In this document: positions 35,695 through 45,934 of the stretch, piece after piece
Position numbering within the stretch: position 1 is the stretch's first letter
Layout: each line of letters starts with the position of its first letter
Origin: Clostridium sp. MB40-C1
GTDB lineage: Bacteria; Bacillota; Clostridia; Clostridiales; Clostridiaceae
Assembly: GCF_030913655.1 (NCBI RefSeq)
Contig: NZ_CP133189.1
Span: 2,232,001 to 2,296,000, forward strand
DNA length: 64,000 bases
Direction: 5' to 3'
Notes under the pieces: generated by a model
What the model saw: only the letters and a program-made list of their open reading frames with translations
Database searches by the model: none
Told to the model about the DNA's origin: nothing
Position numbers and translations under genes: made by a program

Positions 35695-37203
35695 CTATTT
35701 TTGAATTACAAAATCCATTTTTGTTCTTTCTTTTAATATCTTCCCTGAAGTTGATTTTAAATCTTTAATGTATAAAGTATATGTTTCTCCTCTATTATAA
35801 TCTTTAACAGGTGTTACACTTATTTTATTATTTTTTACAGTATCTAATACATAAAGCATAGGAACTATACTTTTATTACTATCTAAAACATATATATTTT
35901 TTTCAGTTATTGTTTTAATATCTAATGCTCCACTAAAATTAATTTCCCATGTCTTATTTGGTGAAACATTGGTTTGAGTTGGTTTTGATTTAAATCCTTC
36001 TGTGTCAATAGTTGGAGAAGATGAATCTCCAATTACCTTTATGGAGTAATCTAAATCATTCTCAAAATAGCTTAAAGGAAACAAAAATACATGAACATAA
36101 TATGTCCCTTTATCTAATGTTACCTTATAAGAAACATTGTCAATATAATCAGGAACTAGTCTAGTATTTACAACTTCTTTTTCAGCAGCATCCACTATCT
36201 TAATTTGCATAAGAGTTGGGTACTTAGTTTTTATATTGTAATTATATAATTTAACTTCAACTGGTTGAGGTTTTCCTAAAACAAATGAATAATAATCATT
36301 ATCTGATTTAGACGATATAGCCCCATTATATTCTCTATTTAAATCAATTGGTGTAGAGAGTTTTAATGAATCATTAGGCTCTTTTTCATATGTATTATCT
36401 GAAGAAAATTTAACCTTTAATGAATAATTTAAATCTACACCTTTGCCAGAGTAAGGCTTGATTTTTACTAAATATGTTCCTTTACTTAGTGATATATTTT
36501 TTTCAAAACTAGTATCATCTGTTTTAGTGATGTACTCACTTATTAAAGTCCCATAAGTATCTTCTATACTTATTCTCCAAGTTCCTTTTTCTATTCCTTC
36601 AACTGGCTCATAGCCAAAATTTATTATAACTTTTCCATCCTTATTTATATAAAACTTGTAATAATCATCATCATAATAATCATCACTAGTACCTATATAA
36701 CTAGTATCTAAACTTATATCATTAGCAGTTTCTATAGAACCATTAGGCTCTTTTTCATAATAATTTCCATATTTTAAATTAACCTTTATGTCAAAACTTA
36801 CAGAACTTATTGAAGCATATTTTAAAACATAAATATAGTAAGTACCTTTTGGTAAATATGTTGTGTTTTTGTATTCTTCTCCTTTGGTTTGAGATGATTT
36901 TATTTTATAGCCATTTTCATCATATAACTCTATTAATAAAGTTTTATCAGAATAAGCTTTATCATGACTTATTGTTAAATCAACCTTACCATCCTTGTCC
37001 ATATTAAATTTATAGTACTTTCTATCATCTCTAAAGCTTTTATTAGTTAAAGTTTCAGATATCCTTTTATTATTACTTAGCAATGTAGCTTTATCCATGT
37101 TACTTTGTGTTATAATAGCCTGTGCTTTAGTAACTGGAATTAATGTCATTAAAAACGTAAAAATAATCATAGTTATAATTGAAACATTTCTAGACTTTTT
37201 CAT
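35695..37203 (-). CDS. secreted protein with PPC-like repeats and an Ig-like domain
   Basis: A 502-aa exported protein: signal peptide (residues 1-30, cut likely after AQA), three repeats of a pre-peptidase C-terminal (PPC)-like domain each with YEKEPNGSIETAND/YEKEPNDSLKLSTP and GTYY(I/V)(Y/H)V strands (about 45-150, 150-270, 275-395), then a bacterial Ig-like domain (about 405-502, TNVSPNKTWEINFSGALDIK and YTLYIKDLKS). It has no catalytic domain, so a surface binding or matrix role is likely. The same Ig-like type begins the 38480-39886 protein nearby. Confidence 0.75.
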   Translation of the reverse strand: MKKSRNVSIITMIIFTFLMTLIPVTKAQAIITQSNMDKATLLSNNKRISETLTNKSFRDDRKYYKFNMDKDGKVDLTISHDKAYSDKTLLIELYDENGYKIKSSQTKGEEYKNTTYLPKGTYYIYVLKYASISSVSFDIKVNLKYGNYYEKEPNGSIETANDISLDTSYIGTSDDYYDDDYYKFYINKDGKVIINFGYEPVEGIEKGTWRISIEDTYGTLISEYITKTDDTSFEKNISLSKGTYLVKIKPYSGKGVDLNYSLKVKFSSDNTYEKEPNDSLKLSTPIDLNREYNGAISSKSDNDYYSFVLGKPQPVEVKLYNYNIKTKYPTLMQIKIVDAAEKEVVNTRLVPDYIDNVSYKVTLDKGTYYVHVFLFPLSYFENDLDYSIKVIGDSSSPTIDTEGFKSKPTQTNVSPNKTWEINFSGALDIKTITEKNIYVLDSNKSIVPMLYVLDTVKNNKISVTPVKDYNRGETYTLYIKDLKSTSGKILKERTKMDFVIQK

Positions 37204-37279
37204 TGGTGTTTTTTTCCTTTCATTATGTATAATTTTCCTACATAAGTATACAACACCCTGTAAAATGTTTCAATATTAA

Positions 37280-38242
37280 CTATTTCATATATTTTTCAAC
37301 CAATTCATAACATCTATTTTTTGTTGATTTCCCTGATGAAGCAAGATAAGTTAGTGACTCCATTGTTCCACCTTTAAACTCTAGAGAATCTTTTTTAGCT
37401 TTATTATCCCTATAAGATATCCATTTACGCTGTTCTTCTTTTAATTGTTTCATATCCCTAGATGATAATTGTGACTCTAATACACCGTATATTTCATTCA
37501 AAGAAGTATCCCATCTTTTATACTCTTCTTGAGCAGCTTGTTTCATTTCCGATGTTGATCCACTGTACTTAACTTCTAAATCTTTTAATCCTTCTTTAAT
37601 ATTATCTAATTTATTTATATATAATTTTTTTTGATTTTTAATTACTGATACTTGTGTTTTTGTTGTATTTAAATTTTTTTCTTTACTATTTGCTGTATTT
37701 TTATTACTTCCTAAATTTTTTTCTTCACTAATAATTTTATTATTTATACTATTTATTTCTTCTTTTTGTTTATCATTTAACTTATTTTTATTTAATTCTA
37801 AAATAAGATTTTTTGCATCATCATACTTGTAGTTAGCATATAACGCATTTAATTTAATAATATCCTGATCAATTGTTTTATTATCTTCTTTAGCTTTTTC
37901 TATTTCTGTTTTTAATTTATTTATATCGTCTTTTATTGAGTATTCATTATATTTAGAATTAATTCCTTTAAGTGTGTTTTGTGCTTCTTCTACTTTACCT
38001 TGTTGTAAATATTCTTTAGCTGTTAAGTATCCATTTATAATACTTTTTAAAGTATTAGCTTCTTCATTTTTACCATCCTTCCCTAACGCTATGTCAAAGG
38101 AAGCTAATGCCTTATTATAATCTTTATTTTGAAGCGCTTCTCTTCCCTGTTTTATTGCATCTTTAACAACACTATTGCCACATCCAACTAATCCAAATAT
38201 AAAAAACATGGTGAAAATTAATAACCTTATTCTTTTCTTCAT
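37280..38242 (-). CDS. lipoprotein with TPR-like region and LprI-type C-terminal domain
   Basis: A 320-aa lipoprotein: signal peptide with lipobox LVGC (Cys21), a tetratricopeptide-like helical region (about 35-110, QGREALQNKDYNKALASFDI), a Lys/Glu/Asn-rich coil (110-200), and a C-terminal domain of the LprI/DUF1311 type (about 220-320: MKQLKEEQRKWISYRDNKAK, EFKGGTMESLTY and KNRCYELVEKY). LprI-like domains inhibit lysozyme in some bacteria; a protective role at the surface is possible. Confidence 0.75.
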   Translation of the reverse strand: MKKRIRLLIFTMFFIFGLVGCGNSVVKDAIKQGREALQNKDYNKALASFDIALGKDGKNEEANTLKSIINGYLTAKEYLQQGKVEEAQNTLKGINSKYNEYSIKDDINKLKTEIEKAKEDNKTIDQDIIKLNALYANYKYDDAKNLILELNKNKLNDKQKEEINSINNKIISEEKNLGSNKNTANSKEKNLNTTKTQVSVIKNQKKLYINKLDNIKEGLKDLEVKYSGSTSEMKQAAQEEYKRWDTSLNEIYGVLESQLSSRDMKQLKEEQRKWISYRDNKAKKDSLEFKGGTMESLTYLASSGKSTKNRCYELVEKYMK

Positions 38243-38479
38243 CTTTTACTCCTCCTCTTATGTACAAATGATATTTTACATCTTTTTTATTGATAATTCT
38301 ACATTTCAAGTCAAATTATATCAAGTTATCCCATAATCAGTAAAAATATAAACACACACTACTCTTAGTATATGTTTCCTTAAACTTACCTTACTAATAA
38401 TTAAACTTTTACATAAATTATCTCTATATTGTATTTCATGTTATAATATACATAAAAATACAACAAGGAGCGTGCTAAA

Positions 38480-39886
38480 ATGAAAACCTATTTAAAAAAC
38501 ACAATTCTATATTCATTTGTATTATTTGTAGTTTTAATTGCACTTTGCTTTACAACCTGCCGTATAACAGCAGCTAAAACCTCATCTATATCTAATAAAC
38601 TTGAAGTGGTACAAGCCCATAAAAATTGGACAATACACTTTAATAAACCTATTAATTCAACATATATAAACAATAATTATATATATGTTGAAGATGAAAA
38701 TAAAAATAAACTAAATTGTACACTAGAATTATTAAGTAACAATAAGTCTGTTATTTTAAAAGCTCCCAAAGAAGGTTACTCTAATGGGAAATCATATTCT
38801 TTAATTGTACACAATATACAATCTACAGATAACAAACTTCTAAAAAAAGATCATATAAAGCAATTTCAAATAGAAGCTACAAGTAATACTACTAATATAG
38901 TTGGAAATACTTCTGGTAACTTATTAGAAAACGGTTTTGTTGCTACTCAAGGTGATTGGATTTACTATATAAATCATTCTGATAATAATTCTATATATAA
39001 AATGAAAAAAAATGGGACAAATAAAATTAAGTTAAACAATAACAATAGTTCATACATTAATGTTATTGGTGAATGGATTTATTATATAGATTATGCCGAT
39101 GAGTTTACTCCAACAGGAATATATAAACTCAAAACTGATGGTAGTAAAAATATTAAAATTAGAGATGTAAATGATGAAAAGAAAGATTTATATGCATTAG
39201 TTAAAAATAGTGATAATTTTAATGAATTTAAAGAACGCGTTATAAATAATCAACCACCCAATATTCGTAATTTAACTGTAATTAAAGATAAAATTTATTA
39301 TATTTCTGCTATAGATGTTCATCTAGGATGTTATATAAGGATATTGAATCTTGATGGTCGTGTTGAAAATTCTATTAAACTTGACTACCCACCAGATAAA
39401 ATGATTGTACACGATAATTACATTTATTATTGGAATTATTCATATAGCAGAAATAAATCTCCTATTTCTAGAATTAATATAGATGGAGTTAATCATATTA
39501 TCCTTGATAAAGACGACGATTCTAGATTTCTTAATTCTGTTGATTTAGTTGGAGAACAAATATTTTTTGCTCAATCATATGATAATAAAAATTTATATAA
39601 AATAAATTTAGATGGTTCTAATAGAACTCTTATTACTTCTAATTTTTCTTCAAATTCTAATATAAATATTAACAATAATTGGATTTACTATGTTTATGAT
39701 TCCTCAATATATAGATTAAATGTAAATGGAGATAAAAAACAAACCTTATATTCAATACCATCTGATTATTCGGCTAGTATAAACGTACTTGATAACTATA
39801 TTTATATATTAGAAACAGACTCTAATAGCCATACAAAAATGTATAGACTTAATGTTAACACTCTTGAAAAAGAGGAACTATACTAA
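38480..39886 (+). CDS. exported protein with Ig-like and DUF5050 propeller domains
   Basis: A 468-aa protein: signal peptide (residues 1-32), an Ig-like domain (about 38-135, KNWTIHFNKPINSTYINNNY and YSLIVHNIQSTDNK), then a DUF5050-type beta-propeller of repeats such as DWIYYINHSDNNSIYKMKKN, EWIYYIDYADEF and NNWIYYVYDSSIYRL. DUF5050 proteins are surface proteins of unknown function. Divergent from the LprI-like lipoprotein gene. GGAG before ATG. Confidence 0.8.
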   Translation: MKTYLKNTILYSFVLFVVLIALCFTTCRITAAKTSSISNKLEVVQAHKNWTIHFNKPINSTYINNNYIYVEDENKNKLNCTLELLSNNKSVILKAPKEGYSNGKSYSLIVHNIQSTDNKLLKKDHIKQFQIEATSNTTNIVGNTSGNLLENGFVATQGDWIYYINHSDNNSIYKMKKNGTNKIKLNNNNSSYINVIGEWIYYIDYADEFTPTGIYKLKTDGSKNIKIRDVNDEKKDLYALVKNSDNFNEFKERVINNQPPNIRNLTVIKDKIYYISAIDVHLGCYIRILNLDGRVENSIKLDYPPDKMIVHDNYIYYWNYSYSRNKSPISRINIDGVNHIILDKDDDSRFLNSVDLVGEQIFFAQSYDNKNLYKINLDGSNRTLITSNFSSNSNININNNWIYYVYDSSIYRLNVNGDKKQTLYSIPSDYSASINVLDNYIYILETDSNSHTKMYRLNVNTLEKEELY

Positions 39887-40021
39887 AATAATTATAATCC
39901 TAAAAAAATTTATCATTTCACAATACTATATCTATATTTTATGATAAATCAATTCAATTGATCATCTTCTTGAAGAAACAGGTGGTGTAGTTATAGATAA
40001 TATATAATAATTCAAATTTAA

Positions 40022-40053
40022 AAAATGAGCAGAAGAACTCCTCTGCTCATTTT
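40022..40053 (+). terminator. hairpin of the ATGAGCAG family, copy 1
   Basis: AAAATGAGCAGA pairs with TCTGCTCATTTT, followed by T's. Two close relatives follow at 42455-42487 and 44056-44088. A start-less 19-codon frame (INSIDHLLEETGGVVIDNI, stop at 40005-40007) just before it may be a gene remnant. Confidence 0.75.
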
Positions 40054-40142
40054 TTATTTGCCCTTTATTAATGATTTTTAACCTTCTAGAGAAGCCTTTC
40101 ATGAAAAAATTGTTAAATACCTCATATACTTTTTATTTTACA

Positions 40143-40177
40143 ACAAACAACCTATATGATATAATAAAGTTGTTTGT
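40143..40177 (+). promoter_or_regulatory. promoter with flanking inverted repeat before kamA
   Basis: ACAAACAAC (40143-40151) and GTTGTTTGT (40169-40177) flank a consensus -10, TATAAT (40160-40165). The geometry suggests an operator that covers the promoter of the kamA-ablB operon. Confidence 0.45.
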
Positions 40178-40231
40178 AAGAAAATACAAAAATTTTTATA
40201 GTATAATAATTTCATTAGAGAGGAGAATGTA

Positions 40232-41539
40232 ATGTCTAAAAAAAATAAAAAGCAAAATATTACTTCAATTAATTGGGAGGAAAAATATTCCAGTTGGAAA
40301 GATTGGAAGTGGCAAATAAACCACAGTATAAAAGATATAGATACTTTTGAAAAATTACTAGGTATTACAATAGACGAAAAAGAAAAAAGTGACATGGAAA
40401 TAACAATGCGTAAGTTTCCTATGTCTATAACCCCATACTATTTGTCTTTAATAGATGTTAATGACTATAAAAATGACCCTATCTATAAACAAGCTTTTCC
40501 ATCCTCAAAAGAACTTATAATAAATAAATATGATATGATAGATCCATTAGCAGAAGACAAAGATAGTCCCGTAGAAGGCGTTACTCACCGTTATCCTGAT
40601 AGAGTTTTACTGCATATAAGTAATGTATGTGGTATGTACTGTAGACATTGTACCAGAAAAAGAAAAGTTGGAGACATAGATTGTATTCCTGATAAAGAAA
40701 CTATAAAAAAGGGAATTGATTATATAAAAAACACTCCACAAGTAAGAGATGTATTGTTATCAGGTGGAGATCCTTTTTTATTATCTGATGAATACTTAGA
40801 ATGGATTTTAAAAGAAGTTAGCAGCATACCACACGTTGAAGTTATACGAATAGGTACAAGAACTCCTGTAGTATTACCTTACAGAATCACAGATAATCTA
40901 GTCAGCATGTTAAAAAAATATCATCCACTATGGATAAATACACATTTCAATCATCCAAGAGAAATCACAAAATCATCAAGAAATGCATTAAAAAAATTAG
41001 CTGATGCGGGAATTCCACTTGGTAATCAATCTGTATTATTAGCAGGTGTCAATGACTGTCCTCACATAATGAAAAAATTAGTTCAAAAATTAGTTCAAAA
41101 TAGAGTAAGACCATATTATATCTATCAATGCGATATGTCAGAAGGCTTATCTCACTTTAGAACATCTATTGGAAAAGGAATCGAAATAATGGAATCTCTT
41201 CGAGGACATACGAGTGGATTTGCAATTCCAACTTTTGTTGTTGATGCCCCTGGTGGTGGTGGTAAAATTCCTGTTATGCCAAATTACCTAGTATCTTGGT
41301 CTGATAATAAGGTTATTTTAAGAAATTATGAAGGAGTTATAACCACTTATAATGAACCTGATTCCTATAAATCTAATTTATGTAATTTAGATTGTAATGC
41401 TTGTAATCTAACCTTGAACTTAGATGAAGCTGAAGAAATAAAAGCTATAGGTATTGAAAAATTACTTTGTGATTATGATAAAGCTATTTCCTTTGTTCCA
41501 AATAACAACGAAAGATTGGAGAGAAGAAAGAATGGATAA
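40232..41539 (+). CDS. kamA: lysine 2,3-aminomutase
   Basis: A 435-aa radical-SAM, PLP-dependent enzyme that converts L-lysine to L-beta-lysine. The [4Fe-4S] motif CGMYCRHC gives Cys133, Cys137 and Cys140; GGDPFLLSD is the SAM-binding GGE-like motif; the PLP site is in [16 protein letters not shown]; a C-terminal zinc/cysteine cluster ([10 protein letters not shown]) is present as in the clostridial enzyme. The next gene, overlapping by 8 bp, is a beta-lysine acetyltransferase, so the product is turned into the osmolyte N-epsilon-acetyl-beta-lysine. In this setting the gene is also called ablA. Confidence 0.93.
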   Translation: MSKKNKKQNITSINWEEKYSSWKDWKWQINHSIKDIDTFEKLLGITIDEKEKSDMEITMRKFPMSITPYYLSLIDVNDYKNDPIYKQAFPSSKELIINKYDMIDPLAEDKDSPVEGVTHRYPDRVLLHISNVCGMYCRHCTRKRKVGDIDCIPDKETIKKGIDYIKNTPQVRDVLLSGGDPFLLSDEYLEWILKEVSSIPHVEVIRIGTRTPVVLPYRITDNLVSMLKKYHPLWINTHFNHPREITKSSRNALKKLADAGIPLGNQSVLLAGVNDCPHIMKKLVQKLVQNRVRPYYIYQCDMSEGLSHFRTSIGKGIEIMESLRGHTSGFAIPTFVVDAPGGGGKIPVMPNYLVSWSDNKVILRNYEGVITTYNEPDSYKSNLCNLDCNACNLTLNLDEAEEIKAIGIEKLLCDYDKAISFVPNNNERLERRKNG

Positions 41540-42365
41540 TACAATAAGCAAAATAGGTAAATCACTGATTCAACATGATAAAGAAAATGACCGTATATAT
41601 TTAATGAAGCTCCATAAAGATGATATTTCTTATATTACAAATACCTTAGACGAATTATCAAAAGAAAAAGGATACACAAAAATATTTGCAAAAATTCCTT
41701 GTAGTGCAAAATCAATTTTTTTAGAAAAGCATTATTGTATAGAAGCTGTAGTTCCTAATTTATACAAAGGAAAAGAAGATGGAATATTTATGGCTAAATA
41801 TTTCTCTGAAGATAGACATGAAAAAAAAGATAAAGAGATTATTAATAAAGTTTTAGATAAATCCAAAGAGAATAAAAATACAAAAAAAGATTATCACCTA
41901 CCAGAACAACTTAGTTATAGAAAAGCCTGTGCAGAAGACGCAAAAATAATTGCCGAATTTTATAAAGATATTTTTAAAACATACCCTTTTCCTATACATG
42001 ATCATAAATATATTTTAAAAACTATGAATGAGAATGTTGTATATTTTTCCATTTGGAATGGTGATAAACTTGTAGCTATATCTTCTTCAGAAATGGATAA
42101 AGAAAAACTCAATGTTGAAATGACAGACTTTGGTACAAACCCTAAATATAGTGGTAAGGGATTAGCTGTTTATTTATTAAACAAAATGGAAGATGAAATG
42201 AGAAATAGAGGAATTAAAACAGCATATAGCATAGCCAGATCCATATCATATGGAATGAATATTACATTTTCTAAAAACAGCTATACCTTTGCCGGCACTT
42301 TAATTAACAACACTAATATTTCAGGTGGAATAGAAAGTATGAATGTGTGGTATAAAGAACTCTAA
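41532..42365 (+). CDS. ablB: beta-lysine N-acetyltransferase
   Basis: A 277-aa GNAT-family acetyltransferase (AblB). The acetyl-CoA loop is in [20 protein letters not shown] (about residues 200-220), with [20 protein letters not shown] typical of the GNAT N-terminal strand and helix. It makes N-epsilon-acetyl-beta-lysine, a compatible solute for salt stress. I place the start at ATG 41532 (GGAGAG 8 nt upstream); the frame is open further up but without a ribosome site. The 8-bp overlap with kamA indicates coupled translation. Confidence 0.9.
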   Translation: MDNTISKIGKSLIQHDKENDRIYLMKLHKDDISYITNTLDELSKEKGYTKIFAKIPCSAKSIFLEKHYCIEAVVPNLYKGKEDGIFMAKYFSEDRHEKKDKEIINKVLDKSKENKNTKKDYHLPEQLSYRKACAEDAKIIAEFYKDIFKTYPFPIHDHKYILKTMNENVVYFSIWNGDKLVAISSSEMDKEKLNVEMTDFGTNPKYSGKGLAVYLLNKMEDEMRNRGIKTAYSIARSISYGMNITFSKNSYTFAGTLINNTNISGGIESMNVWYKEL

Positions 42366-42454
42366 TAATAAATATAAAACATTTTTATATTTAAATTAAG
42401 TTTTTGTGGCTTGTTTTATTTAAAAATTTCAAATTTTAATTTTTCCATTATTAA

Positions 42455-42487
42455 AAAATGAGCAGAATAAAACTTTCTGCTCATTTT
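42455..42487. terminator. hairpin of the ATGAGCAG family, copy 2
   Basis: AAAATGAGCAGAA (42455-42467) and its complement (42475-42487), 7-nt loop ATAAAAC-type. Ends the kamA-ablB operon and faces rtcB. The arm and loop are the same as in the copy at 44056-44088. Confidence 0.85.
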
Positions 42488-42596
42488 ATGTCTATTTCAT
42501 ATCTATCCTACTCTAATACTCTACTTTTCTTTAATAATTTAATTGAAGGAAAATTTAATAAAACGGGACTAAATGCTGTTTAAAAACTATTCCTTT

Positions 42597-43793
42597 TTAG
42601 TTAGCTTTAAAATTATAAACTGGCTTTATAACACTTATAACATCTAACGTATCTATTACATTTTCCATTATCTCATCTATAGGTTTATAAACCATTGGTG
42701 ATTCATCTAAAGTATATTGCGAAACACATGATGTCCATACTCCATTCATCTTATTTTTAAATTCTTCTAATGAAAGCACTTTTTTAGCTTGTTTTCTAGA
42801 AAATATTCTTCCTGCTCCATGAGGCGCTGAAAAGTTCCAATCCTCATTTCCTTTACCTATACAAATCAAAGCCCCATCTTTCATGTTTATAGGTATTACT
42901 AGTTTTTCACCCTTTTGAGCTGAAACTGCACCTTTTCTTAAAATCATGTTTTCTATATCAATATAATTGTGTATAGTTGAAAAGTATTCTTCTGCCTTCC
43001 AACCCATATTTTTTAATATTATATCTGCCATAGCCCTGCGGTTTGTTTTAGCATAGTTTTGAATTATATTCATATCATGTATATAATCCTTAAAATTAGC
43101 TCCATCAACATACATAAGTTCTTTAGGATTTTGTGGTGGATGCTTTAGTTTCTTTAAAGTTTTTTCAATTTCACTAGCTTTTCCACAGGCTTTTAATTCA
43201 TTTATTATTTTTTCTCTTTCATTCATAACTTTATCTCTGTTAAAATTCTTAACTGCTAAATCTTGATAATATTTAGCAACTTGTCCTCCAAGATATCTAC
43301 TTCCACTGTGTATAAGAACATAGTATGCTCCTTCAATATCAACATCTACTTCAATAAAGTGATTTCCTCCCCCAAGTGTTCCAATACTATTTATAGCTCT
43401 GCTGCAATTAACATGCTTAATACATTTTAGTTCTTCTAAATTTATATCTTTTGAAAATCTATGAGATTTATCATGAATATTCATTCCATAAGGAATATTT
43501 TCTCTTATTACCTTATCTAACTTTTCAAAATCTATTTCTTTACTATCTATTTTTATAACATCTACGCCACATCCAATATCGACACCAACCAAATTAGGTA
43601 CCACCTTATCTTTAATTGTCATAGTAGTACCTATAACACACCCCTTACCACTATGAGTATCTGGCATAATTCTTATTTTGCTATCTATAATAAACATTTG
43701 ATTTAACAGAGTGTATAATTGAGAAATAGTTTCACTATCTATATTATCAGTAAATACCTTTGCTGAATTATATCTCCCTTTAATTTCTTGCAT
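42597..43793 (-). CDS. rtcB: RtcB-family RNA ligase
   Basis: A 398-aa RtcB protein, a manganese/GTP-dependent ligase that joins RNA 2',3'-cyclic phosphate ends to 5'-OH ends. Metal and active-site segments are visible: PDTHSGKGCVIG, VGVDIGCGVD, GTLGGGNHFIEVD, LIHSGSRYLG and APHGAGRIFSRKQA (the histidine that accepts GMP). I choose ATG 43793 (MQEIKGRYN), 6 nt after GAGGTG, over the upstream TTG 43829. No RtcA or archease gene adjoins, so the repair target is unknown. Confidence 0.9.
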   Translation of the reverse strand: MQEIKGRYNSAKVFTDNIDSETISQLYTLLNQMFIIDSKIRIMPDTHSGKGCVIGTTMTIKDKVVPNLVGVDIGCGVDVIKIDSKEIDFEKLDKVIRENIPYGMNIHDKSHRFSKDINLEELKCIKHVNCSRAINSIGTLGGGNHFIEVDVDIEGAYYVLIHSGSRYLGGQVAKYYQDLAVKNFNRDKVMNEREKIINELKACGKASEIEKTLKKLKHPPQNPKELMYVDGANFKDYIHDMNIIQNYAKTNRRAMADIILKNMGWKAEEYFSTIHNYIDIENMILRKGAVSAQKGEKLVIPINMKDGALICIGKGNEDWNFSAPHGAGRIFSRKQAKKVLSLEEFKNKMNGVWTSCVSQYTLDESPMVYKPIDEIMENVIDTLDVISVIKPVYNFKAN

Positions 43794-44055
43794 TCTTAAC
43801 ACCTCATCCAAATTGTATTTAATTTTCAAGGGAATCTATTTCCTAATTACATTTTTCTCACTCCTGCTTTAAATAATCTAGGTTAATTTTAGCATTTATT
43901 ACTATTTAATTCAAACTCAAACATACAAAAACTTTTTCCATAATGATGCACTCATAGATAACACTTAAAGCAGTTTTAATACATGTTGTTTACTTTTTTT
44001 AGAGTGAATCTATTTAATAACAAATTTTTATCCATATAAAGGTTCCTATGTTAAT

Positions 44056-44088
44056 AAAATGAGCAGAATAAAACTTTCTGCTCATTTT
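44056..44088. terminator. hairpin of the ATGAGCAG family, copy 3
   Basis: AAAATGAGCAGAA (44056-44068) with complement (44076-44088); same loop as copy 2, followed by T's. There is no plus-strand gene directly upstream (rtcB is on the other strand), so this copy looks duplicated or orphaned. Confidence 0.7.
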
Positions 44089-44135
44089 ATTTTTATTTCT
44101 AAAAAACTAAACTATATTTTAATCACCCTTTACTT

Positions 44136-44175
44136 AACTACACATATAGTGTAAAATTACACTATATGTGTAGTT
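44136..44175. promoter_or_regulatory. perfect 40-bp palindrome, likely XRE operator
   Basis: AACTACACATATAGTGTAA (44136-44154) is followed by AA and the exact complement (44157-44175). It ends one base before the AGGAGAGG ribosome site of the XRE gene, so it covers the start of the transcript and could also fold as a hairpin in the RNA. Confidence 0.75.
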
Positions 44176-44189
44176 AGGAGAGGATTTTT

Positions 44190-44639
44190 TTGAATAAAAC
44201 AGATTTTATAAAAAAGATAGATGAAAAACTAAAGCTTATAAGAAATGAAAAAGAATTTACTCAGGACAAAATGGCAGAAATAATAGGAATATCAAAAAAA
44301 ACATTGGTTCAGATAGAAAAAGGTAGATCAAGCCTTGGATGGACTGGTGCTGTAGCAGTATGCACTATCTTTAAAGATTCAGAAATACTTCAAATGGCTT
44401 TTGGAGGGTCTTCTGAAGATTTAATACTGTCTATCGCATTTAACAATTATGAAGAGAACTATAAAAATACTTTGGGTGGAAAAGTATGGTGGATACCAAT
44501 TAACAGCAAAGGAATTTATAGAATACAGCAAAATATAATAACAAATCATTATAGAATCTTAGATAATAAGGATAGAAGAATATGTTCCTCTTTTGATCTA
44601 GAGTATATGGAAAAAAGATTACAAGAACTATATACATAA
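44190..44639 (+). CDS. XRE-family transcriptional regulator
   Basis: A 149-aa regulator with an N-terminal helix-turn-helix of the Cro/CI type (LKLIRNEKEFTQDKMAEIIG, ISKKTLVQIEKGRSSLGWTG, residues about 13-60) and a C-terminal domain with GGKVWWIPINSKGIYRIQQN, which I do not recognise. TTG start behind AGGAGAGG. A perfect 40-bp palindrome directly upstream suggests autoregulation. It forms an operon with a HemN-like gene 14 nt downstream and may sense a product of that enzyme. Confidence 0.8.
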   Translation: MNKTDFIKKIDEKLKLIRNEKEFTQDKMAEIIGISKKTLVQIEKGRSSLGWTGAVAVCTIFKDSEILQMAFGGSSEDLILSIAFNNYEENYKNTLGGKVWWIPINSKGIYRIQQNIITNHYRILDNKDRRICSSFDLEYMEKRLQELYT

Positions 44640-44653
44640 GGAGAAAATAAATT

Positions 44654-45934
44654 ATGATTACAGATATATTTAGAAAGTTAATACTTAAAAAGAAAGATAA
44701 ATTTATATTTAAAGGCTATAAAAATGGTATGGTAGATTTTAATAAAATAGAGGAAAATACAGGTTTATACATACATATACCCTTTTGTAAAAGCATTTGT
44801 CCTTATTGTCCATATAATAAAGTAGTTTATGAAAAAGAAAAGGTAGAAAAATATAAAAATGCTTTACTAAATGAACTCAATTTCTATAAGAAACATTTAA
44901 AAAACAAAAATATTTCTTCCATATATATAGGGGGAGGAACCCCCACTCTTTTAATTGATGAAATAAAAGAAGTATTAGATTTTATAAAAAAAGAATTTAA
45001 TTTTAATGGGGATGTTGGGATAGAAGTATATCCTAGAGAAGTAACAGAAGAACTTTTAAACAAAATACAACTTGCAGATATAACCCTTATAAGTTTAGGA
45101 ATTCAAACTTTTAATGATGATAAATTAAATTTCCTAGGTAGAAGATATAAAAAAGCTGAAGCTGAAAATGCCTTAGAAAAAATACTTAAATTTAATTTTA
45201 AATGTGTAGATGTAGACATTATGACTAATATACCTGGACAAACTATTGATGATATTGAAAATGATTTAAGAAAGATTTATTCATACAACATTCATCAACT
45301 TTCTATATACCCACTTATAATATTTCCTATGACGTCTATGGATAGAATTATAAAAGAAAAAAAGTTAAGTAGGTTTAGTGAATTTGGGGAGAAAAAAATT
45401 CTTAATCTAATTGAAAATGTATCAAAGGAATATGGATATGAAAGAAGTTCTGTATGGACATATGGTAAAGCTGAAAATAACAGATACACCTCTGTCACCA
45501 GGGAGAGTTTTATAGGAATAGGCGCAGGTGCTAGCTCTCTTTTTTCTAATTATTTTTATTTAAACACATTTAATGTAGATGAATATATAAAGTGTAACAC
45601 AATAGAATCTCCAACCCCTCCAATAAATCTAGTAAATACTATGACATCTAGGGAAAAGATGATATTTTGGATATTTTGGAGATGCTATGATGGAATAATT
45701 GATAACGATAGATTTTATGAACTATTTAATAAAGATATGGAAAAGGAATTTAAACTTTTATTTACAACTCTTAAGATATTAAGAATGTGTACTAAAAAAG
45801 GAAATAAAATTTTTCTAACACACCTTGGAAGATTTGCATATCATTATGTAGAAAAACAATATTCCATATACTATCTAAATTATTTATGGGGGGAATCCAT
45901 GAAAAATCCTTGGATAGAAAGACTGGAATTATAA
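44654..45934 (+). CDS. HemN-like radical-SAM protein
   Basis: A 426-aa protein of the coproporphyrinogen III dehydrogenase-like family. The cluster motif is CKSICPYCPYN (Cys45, Cys49, Cys52), followed by IYIGGGTPTLL, LSLGIQTFNDDKLNFLGRRY and GIGAGASSLF. True HemN enzymes decarboxylate coproporphyrinogen; many relatives are heme chaperones or heme-degrading methyltransferases, and the family cannot be split by eye. Operon with the XRE regulator. Directly after the stop codon the same reading frame stays open for 48 codons (see 45935-46081). Confidence 0.75.
   Translation: MITDIFRKLILKKKDKFIFKGYKNGMVDFNKIEENTGLYIHIPFCKSICPYCPYNKVVYEKEKVEKYKNALLNELNFYKKHLKNKNISSIYIGGGTPTLLIDEIKEVLDFIKKEFNFNGDVGIEVYPREVTEELLNKIQLADITLISLGIQTFNDDKLNFLGRRYKKAEAENALEKILKFNFKCVDVDIMTNIPGQTIDDIENDLRKIYSYNIHQLSIYPLIIFPMTSMDRIIKEKKLSRFSEFGEKKILNLIENVSKEYGYERSSVWTYGKAENNRYTSVTRESFIGIGAGASSLFSNYFYLNTFNVDEYIKCNTIESPTPPINLVNTMTSREKMIFWIFWRCYDGIIDNDRFYELFNKDMEKEFKLLFTTLKILRMCTKKGNKIFLTHLGRFAYHYVEKQYSIYYLNYLWGESMKNPWIERLEL

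Noticed and set aside
39950-40007. Start-less frame INSIDHLLEETGGVVIDNI as a gene
   Set aside because: Only 19 codons between stops and no start codon; mentioned only as possible debris before a terminator.
44654-45934. Calling the radical-SAM gene hemN outright
   Set aside because: HemW, HutW and heme-degradation relatives share the visible motifs, and no other heme genes are nearby.
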